Of a DNA stretch of 46,585 nucleotides, positions 42,430 through 46,585 are shown piece by piece. Each line of letters opens with the position of its first letter. Positions within the stretch are counted from its first letter, which is position 1. A program made the translations under genes and the position numbers. A model generated the notes under the pieces. It was not told the DNA's origin. It did no database searches and worked only from the letters and a program-made list of their open reading frames with translations. The stretch comes from Deltaproteobacteria bacterium (GTDB lineage: Bacteria; Myxococcota; B64-G9). Location of the stretch: positions 1-46,585 of the forward strand of contig JAFDKH010000016.1 of assembly GCA_019307065.1 (NCBI GenBank), given 5' to 3'.

Positions 42430-43836
42430 TCAATCCGTGACCTGGATCAGTTCGATGCGAATCCGGGAGAGCTCGGACAGGGCGGCTGGATTGAAGTGAT
42501 CGGCGAGCACCAGGACATTTTCGGACTCGGACTCGGCTGAGATGTCGGCGTCCTGATGGATGTTCCAGGTGGTGACACAGGCAAGGTCCTTCCCGCAGGA
42601 GTTGTCACCGGCTCCGGCGCACTCCTGAAGGTAGTCTTTGGTGTTGCAGGAATAAGGCGGCACAATTGAGTCATTGACCAGCAGGTGAAGTGAGGATCTG
42701 TTGGTGAGGCTGCCCTTTAACCTGAAGCGCTTGGGGAAGGTTGTGAATTCCGCCAGGCGCGTAATCGTGTCGGCGAAGTTGTTTTGACAGATGCTCTCTA
42801 CCATCCCGTCTCGCCCCAGGCCGAACATTCGGGCGAGCTCGATGTAACGCGTGCCCGGGAATGCTTCGCACTCCATTCCACCCTCGCAGCCTGGTATCCG
42901 GCAGGCCGGCAGAATATTGGCATTGGCGTCGTTATTTTCAAACTCAATGGCGGTGGCTAGAGGATCACCCGGATCGGTGATCCCCACGATGGCAACAAAC
43001 TGCGTCATGCCGGGCGTATGGTTCTTGATCGCCAGCAGGAAATGAAAATATTCGTCGACCGGAGCCAACTTGTAGGTTTTTGAAGCCGGATCATCGATGT
43101 GGGACCGGGAGTCGTCCGGCCCGGTTCCCTTTGCGGCATAGTAGCAGGTTCGGCTCTCGACGCCGGGAATCCTTTCAGCCACGTCACCGTTTTCTCCGCA
43201 GTCCTCTTCGTCACTGATTACGACCACAACCAGCTTGGCGTTATCACGCAGAAATCCTGCGTTGTAACGATCCACCAGCGATTTACCCAAGGCATTCCGC
43301 ATGGCGGCCAATCCCCGTTCGTAACCGCAGCCGTTCGGATTCACTACAGCTATTCCACGCGAGGTCTGCATGTCGTAAAAGCAACCGAGGTCGTGTCCGA
43401 CCACTCGGCAACTCTCATCGACAATTGGCTCGGCTACGGCCTCGCCATTGAAGGAGATCTCGCCGACCAGGTCCTGGAAGCGCCCGTTCTCGCCGGTCTG
43501 GTTGACACAGGATTGTAAGGCCGCCGGACCACAACGCGGGCATCCCTCGGATTCCATGCCGGTTGTCACCACGGCAATCTGGTATCGTCCAGGAACTCCG
43601 CGCTGTTTCATTATATCGACGAAGTCGGCCAGCATTCCGGCCAGGTAGGGCTGTTTGGTTTTCATAGAACCCGAGTTGTCGATCACGAACAGGATATCGA
43701 CGTCCGCGGGAACCTCGACAACCAGCTTGTGTTCACCAGTTAAAGAAACCAACTCGTTTACTTGGCAGGAAGCCGTTACGAAGATCAGGCCGGCCGTGGC
43801 GAAGATAGCCCATCTCGATCTGTTTGCGCCCCTCAT
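42430..43836 (-). CDS. VWA-domain lipoprotein, Cys-rich
   Basis: 468 residues. The signal ends in TASC. The VWA domain follows after a short linker, 'VDILFVIDNSGSMKTKQPYL', with MIDAS D-x-S-x-S and 'LVVVVISDEEDCGENGD'. Long Cys-rich loops are inserted ('GCPRCGPAALQSC', 'CRVVGHDLGCFYD', 'CRIPGCEGGMEC'), typical of myxobacterial surface VWA proteins such as the one encoded at 3625. The C-terminal part ('RFRLKGSLTNRSSLHLLVND' onward) is beta-rich. GAGGTG lies six bases before the ATG. It converges with the GH36 gene and has no obvious operon partner. Function is unknown; the metal-binding VWA suggests ligand or matrix binding. Confidence 0.84.
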   Translation of the reverse strand: MRGANRSRWAIFATAGLIFVTASCQVNELVSLTGEHKLVVEVPADVDILFVIDNSGSMKTKQPYLAGMLADFVDIMKQRGVPGRYQIAVVTTGMESEGCPRCGPAALQSCVNQTGENGRFQDLVGEISFNGEAVAEPIVDESCRVVGHDLGCFYDMQTSRGIAVVNPNGCGYERGLAAMRNALGKSLVDRYNAGFLRDNAKLVVVVISDEEDCGENGDVAERIPGVESRTCYYAAKGTGPDDSRSHIDDPASKTYKLAPVDEYFHFLLAIKNHTPGMTQFVAIVGITDPGDPLATAIEFENNDANANILPACRIPGCEGGMECEAFPGTRYIELARMFGLGRDGMVESICQNNFADTITRLAEFTTFPKRFRLKGSLTNRSSLHLLVNDSIVPPYSCNTKDYLQECAGAGDNSCGKDLACVTTWNIHQDADISAESESENVLVLADHFNPAALSELSRIRIELIQVTD

Positions 43837-43942
43837 TTTTCACCTCATTCATTGGGTCCTGTCCCAACAGACGGTGAAATTTGGGTTTTTCAGGCTGTTT
43901 TTTTTGTTTGTTTTTATAGCCTTCGGGTTATTGGCCGGCGAA

Positions 43943-45748
43943 CTAACTAACCCTGAGCTTGAGATGTTTTCGCGTGATGCGGATCAGCGAGCCTTCATCG
44001 ATCGGTTTGGACAAGAAGTCGTCCATTCCGGCATCCAGACAGCGCTGGCGGTCTGCTTCCATGGCGGTGGCAGTTAGAGCAATGATAGGAATGCGTAAGT
44101 TGGCCGGTTCTTGTTTTCGAATTGTCTTGGTTGCCTCGATCCCGTCCATGTTTGGCATTTGGCAGTCCATGATAATCAAGTCATACTGATGCTGCTTCCA
44201 TAGATCAAGGGCCTGGATGCCGTCGCTGGCGCTCTCGGCAATGAACCCGTGTTTTTTCAGCATATGCATTGTGATTTTCATATTGATTTCGTTGTCTTCG
44301 GCAATCAATATGCGGGCTGTAGAAAAATCTGGTTTTAGCAACGGCTGGTTTTTTGGCTGGTCGAGCGAGTCAGCTAGCCCAAGTTTCAGATGGAACTCAA
44401 AAGTCGAGCCCTGTCCAACCTGGCTGGTTAGGGTGAGTTTGCTGTCCATCAATTCGAGCAATTGCTGTGTAATTGCCAGACCCAGACCTGTTCCTCCGAA
44501 ATACTTGCTTGTTCCTTTTTCGACTTGAATGAATTCACCGAATATTGCCTGTTGCTGGTCGGTCGGGATGCCGATCCCCGTGTCTGCTACCGTAAAACAC
44601 AGATCGACAGCCGCGCCAGCAAAGTTTTCAGCCGCGACGTCGAGTCGTATGGAACCAGCCGGAGTGAATTTGACTGAGTTACCAATCAGGTTCTCGAGCA
44701 CTTGCCTGATTCGCATCGAGTCGCCAATTACAAGCTGAGATAAATTTGTCGGTAGACCAATCTGCAACTCGAGGCCCCTGGCTTCGACTCGCGGGCGATG
44801 CAACTCTACCAGGTCGGTGATCAGGCCTGACAGATCGAAGGGTTTCAGATCAAGACTCATCCGGCCGGCTTCTACCTGGGAGAGATCCAGAATTTGGTTG
44901 ACGATACTCAGTAGACTATCTGCAGAGCTGGCGATCACTTCGGCATGTTGCTGGTAAGCAGGCTCCAGTTTGTGTTCGAGCAGTAGATGAGAAACCCCGA
45001 TGATGCCGTTGATCGGCGTGCGGATCTCGTGGCTCATCTTGGCCAGAAAGTCGCTCTTGAAGTGGCTGGCTTCTTCGGCTACTTCTTTGGCGCGCACGAG
45101 CTCTACTTCGGTTTGTCGGCGAACTTGAATTTCGCCGGTCAATTTGATCTGGGTTATGTGACGGGCGCGTTCGAAGAATAACGCCAAAATAGTTACCGCA
45201 AAATATGAACCTGTAAACCTCTTCAAGAACAGCGGATCGACAGTTAAGATAGTCAAGCTATCGCCCTTGACAAAGATGGTCACAAAAATTGCCGTAGTGA
45301 AGATTGATACAAACACAAGTCCCCACCTGTACCCGACCAGGAAAAAGGCCGCCAGGGGGTAGGTATAGGTCCAAAGAAACATTGCCGATTGAGTACCTGA
45401 AGCAGTCGCAAAAACCTGAAATAGTAAAGCTCCAGCCGTTAAGGTGGCTACAACCATTGCCAGTTGCAGGTTTTTGGTCCAGCGCAATAAAACTAGATTC
45501 AGCCCCAGCAATGCGACCGCGACTATATCGGCGATCATCGCCAGTTTATTGGAGTAGTCCGGGAATATGAAACCAACGATCGTGATTACCACAATCCCGA
45601 CAACTGATAGGGTATGTAATAATAAAGACTTGCGCCGCTGCTCGAAGTCGTCAGAGTTACACCAGTCGCCAAATAGAAAGCGTTGCAAAAGACCCTGAGG
45701 CATGTCGCTCTGTTTCGAATCTGAGTCGGATATTTTTGGTATCATCAT
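43943..45748 (-). CDS. Hybrid sensor histidine kinase
   Basis: 601 residues. Six membrane helices (about 30-195) precede a coiled linker. Then come HisKA with H240 in '[18 protein letters not shown]', a HATPase domain with '[11 protein letters not shown]', 'VADTGIGIP' and '[10 protein letters not shown]', and a C-terminal receiver with the phosphoacceptor D528 in '[16 protein letters not shown]'. There is no PAS domain or separate output domain, so phosphate must pass to an external Hpt protein or regulator. The membrane part may sense lipid or cell-envelope state. The gene stands alone; no partner response regulator is adjacent. Confidence 0.92.
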   Translation of the reverse strand: MMIPKISDSDSKQSDMPQGLLQRFLFGDWCNSDDFEQRRKSLLLHTLSVVGIVVITIVGFIFPDYSNKLAMIADIVAVALLGLNLVLLRWTKNLQLAMVVATLTAGALLFQVFATASGTQSAMFLWTYTYPLAAFFLVGYRWGLVFVSIFTTAIFVTIFVKGDSLTILTVDPLFLKRFTGSYFAVTILALFFERARHITQIKLTGEIQVRRQTEVELVRAKEVAEEASHFKSDFLAKMSHEIRTPINGIIGVSHLLLEHKLEPAYQQHAEVIASSADSLLSIVNQILDLSQVEAGRMSLDLKPFDLSGLITDLVELHRPRVEARGLELQIGLPTNLSQLVIGDSMRIRQVLENLIGNSVKFTPAGSIRLDVAAENFAGAAVDLCFTVADTGIGIPTDQQQAIFGEFIQVEKGTSKYFGGTGLGLAITQQLLELMDSKLTLTSQVGQGSTFEFHLKLGLADSLDQPKNQPLLKPDFSTARILIAEDNEINMKITMHMLKKHGFIAESASDGIQALDLWKQHQYDLIIMDCQMPNMDGIEATKTIRKQEPANLRIPIIALTATAMEADRQRCLDAGMDDFLSKPIDEGSLIRITRKHLKLRVS

Positions 45749-45858
45749 TTTCGTCGCCTAAACGACAGTTACATACTCCGAACAAGAACAGCTATAATAA
45801 TAATCGGTATACATTTTCGAAACTTGAGCATTAAAAGAAATACTAGTGGTCAATCGCC

Positions 45859-46585
45859 CTAAAATAGGGCCCGCCGACTCAGGCGGTCGATTGCCAGGCC
45901 GACGAGTTTGCCGGCCATTGGAGTGTTCATTACATTAACGAATAACCGGTTAAAAACGCCCGGAATGAAGACCACCCGGCCTTTTTCGATGGCGGCTAGA
46001 GATTGATCAACGACGTCCCCGGCCGACATCCAGATCCAGGACGGGATTTGTTCGTATTTGAAATCAGCGTATTCGGGACTTTCGAGAAACTCGGTGCGGG
46101 TCAAGCCGGGACAGACCGCCAGGGCAGAAACCCCGGTTCCGGCCAACTCGGTGGCCAGGCCTTTGGTAAACATGTTCAGGTATGACTTGGTGGCCGAATA
46201 GGTCGTGTAGTTGCTCGAGGTGAAAAAAGCAGCCAGCGAAGAAATATTTATTATCTGGCCGTGCCCGGCGGCAACCATGGACGGCAAGGCGGCGCGGGTC
46301 AGTCGGACACTGGCCAGGACGTGGAGTTTTATCTGGTCGATCGTTTTTTGAGAGTCGACATCGACGAAATTGCCGCGTGTTCCAAAGCCGGCGTTGTTTA
46401 TCAACATGCTTAAAGCCGCGCCGGTTGAGATGTATCTCTCGATTTCGCTTACGCCCGACTCGAGACTGAGATCGACAGGCAGAATTGTAGAACGGGTCTG
46501 GTGCCGCTGGGTCATCTGAGCGGCCAGTGATTCGAGACGTTTTTGCCGACGGGCAACCAGAACCAGATCATAGCCGTCCTTGGCC
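45859..46585 (-). CDS. Short-chain dehydrogenase/reductase (partial at window end)
   Basis: The reading frame runs off the right edge; codons before the first in-window ATG (46515) encode 'AKDGYDLVLVARRQKRLESL', so the real start and the GxxxGxG cofactor loop lie outside. The remainder is a classical SDR: 'LINNAGFGTRG', 'IINISSLAAFFTSSNYTTYS' with the active Ser, then Y-S-A-T-K giving the YxxxK pair, and 'PGLTRTEF' after it. The substrate is unknown; the family reduces or oxidises hydroxyl and keto groups with NAD(P). The C-terminal tail is typical of the SDR group that includes DltE-like and fatty-acyl reductase-like proteins. Confidence 0.88.
   Translation of the reverse strand, partial: AKDGYDLVLVARRQKRLESLAAQMTQRHQTRSTILPVDLSLESGVSEIERYISTGAALSMLINNAGFGTRGNFVDVDSQKTIDQIKLHVLASVRLTRAALPSMVAAGHGQIINISSLAAFFTSSNYTTYSATKSYLNMFTKGLATELAGTGVSALAVCPGLTRTEFLESPEYADFKYEQIPSWIWMSAGDVVDQSLAAIEKGRVVFIPGVFNRLFVNVMNTPMAGKLVGLAIDRLSRRALF

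Noticed and set aside
43870..43925. T-rich stretch with AGGCT/AGCCT arms between the VWA and sensor kinase genes
   Set aside because: The loop is longer than the stem and the T-run lies on the strand with no gene ending there.

Overview
This window looks like a piece of chromosome from an uncultured Gram-negative bacterium of the deltaproteobacterial type, most likely Myxococcota or a neighbouring lineage. The evidence is its many large lipoproteins, several von Willebrand A (VWA) lipoproteins joined to Cys-rich or repeat domains, two proteins with MYXO-CTERM-like C-terminal tails (Cys-rich turn, hydrophobic helix, basic end), and a stand-alone methylmalonyl-CoA mutase catalytic subunit. This placement is inferred from gene content and was not tested by phylogeny. 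I see no rRNA, tRNA or CRISPR array, and no gene-free stretch longer than 300 bases.

Layout. 1-220: a RAYT/REP-like hairpin and short direct repeats. 219-3476 (minus): a two-gene unit of a catalytically degenerate alpha/beta-hydrolase and a lipoprotein that joins a zinc-metallopeptidase domain to a porin-like barrel. 3625-6840 (plus): a VWA lipoprotein and a Cys-rich lipoprotein. 6925-9012 (plus): methylmalonyl-CoA mutase large subunit and methylmalonyl-CoA epimerase, part of propionate/propionyl-CoA metabolism. 9039-10175 (minus): an orphan AAA/DUF4143 ATPase with its own promoter. 10302-15846 (minus): periplasmic binding protein, chemoreceptor, TatC, FlgT/LPP20-like lipoprotein and a small outer-membrane-type protein. 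16059-21902: a histone-deacetylase-fold hydrolase (plus) converging on an FHA/TPR membrane protein and a class A penicillin-binding protein (both minus).

22152-33068 (plus) is the most interesting part: ten closely spaced genes in one direction. They encode a substrate-binding/OmpA fusion, a membrane-anchored VWA protein, a second membrane-anchored substrate-binding/OmpA-like fusion, a two-helix membrane coiled-coil protein, a PspA/IM30 (ESCRT-III-like) protein, a 32-residue membrane peptide, an ABC permease, an ABC ATPase with a C-terminal extension, an AAA+ ATPase with a degenerate first domain, and a radical SAM-like protein with C-x4-C-x2-C spacing. I propose an envelope system in which a TauABC/SsuABC-type transporter is tethered to peptidoglycan and coupled to a PspA membrane-remodelling module served by an AAA+ ATPase. 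The function is unknown.

33128-45748: surface and envelope proteins. These are a small lipoprotein, two lipoproteins that also carry C-terminal anchors (one with VWA), a thrombospondin-type-3/PPC/NlpC-like lipoprotein, a TonB-like-domain/barrel protein, a GH36 alpha-galactosidase-like lipoprotein, a third VWA lipoprotein and a hybrid sensor kinase. 45859-46585: an SDR oxidoreductase cut by the window end.
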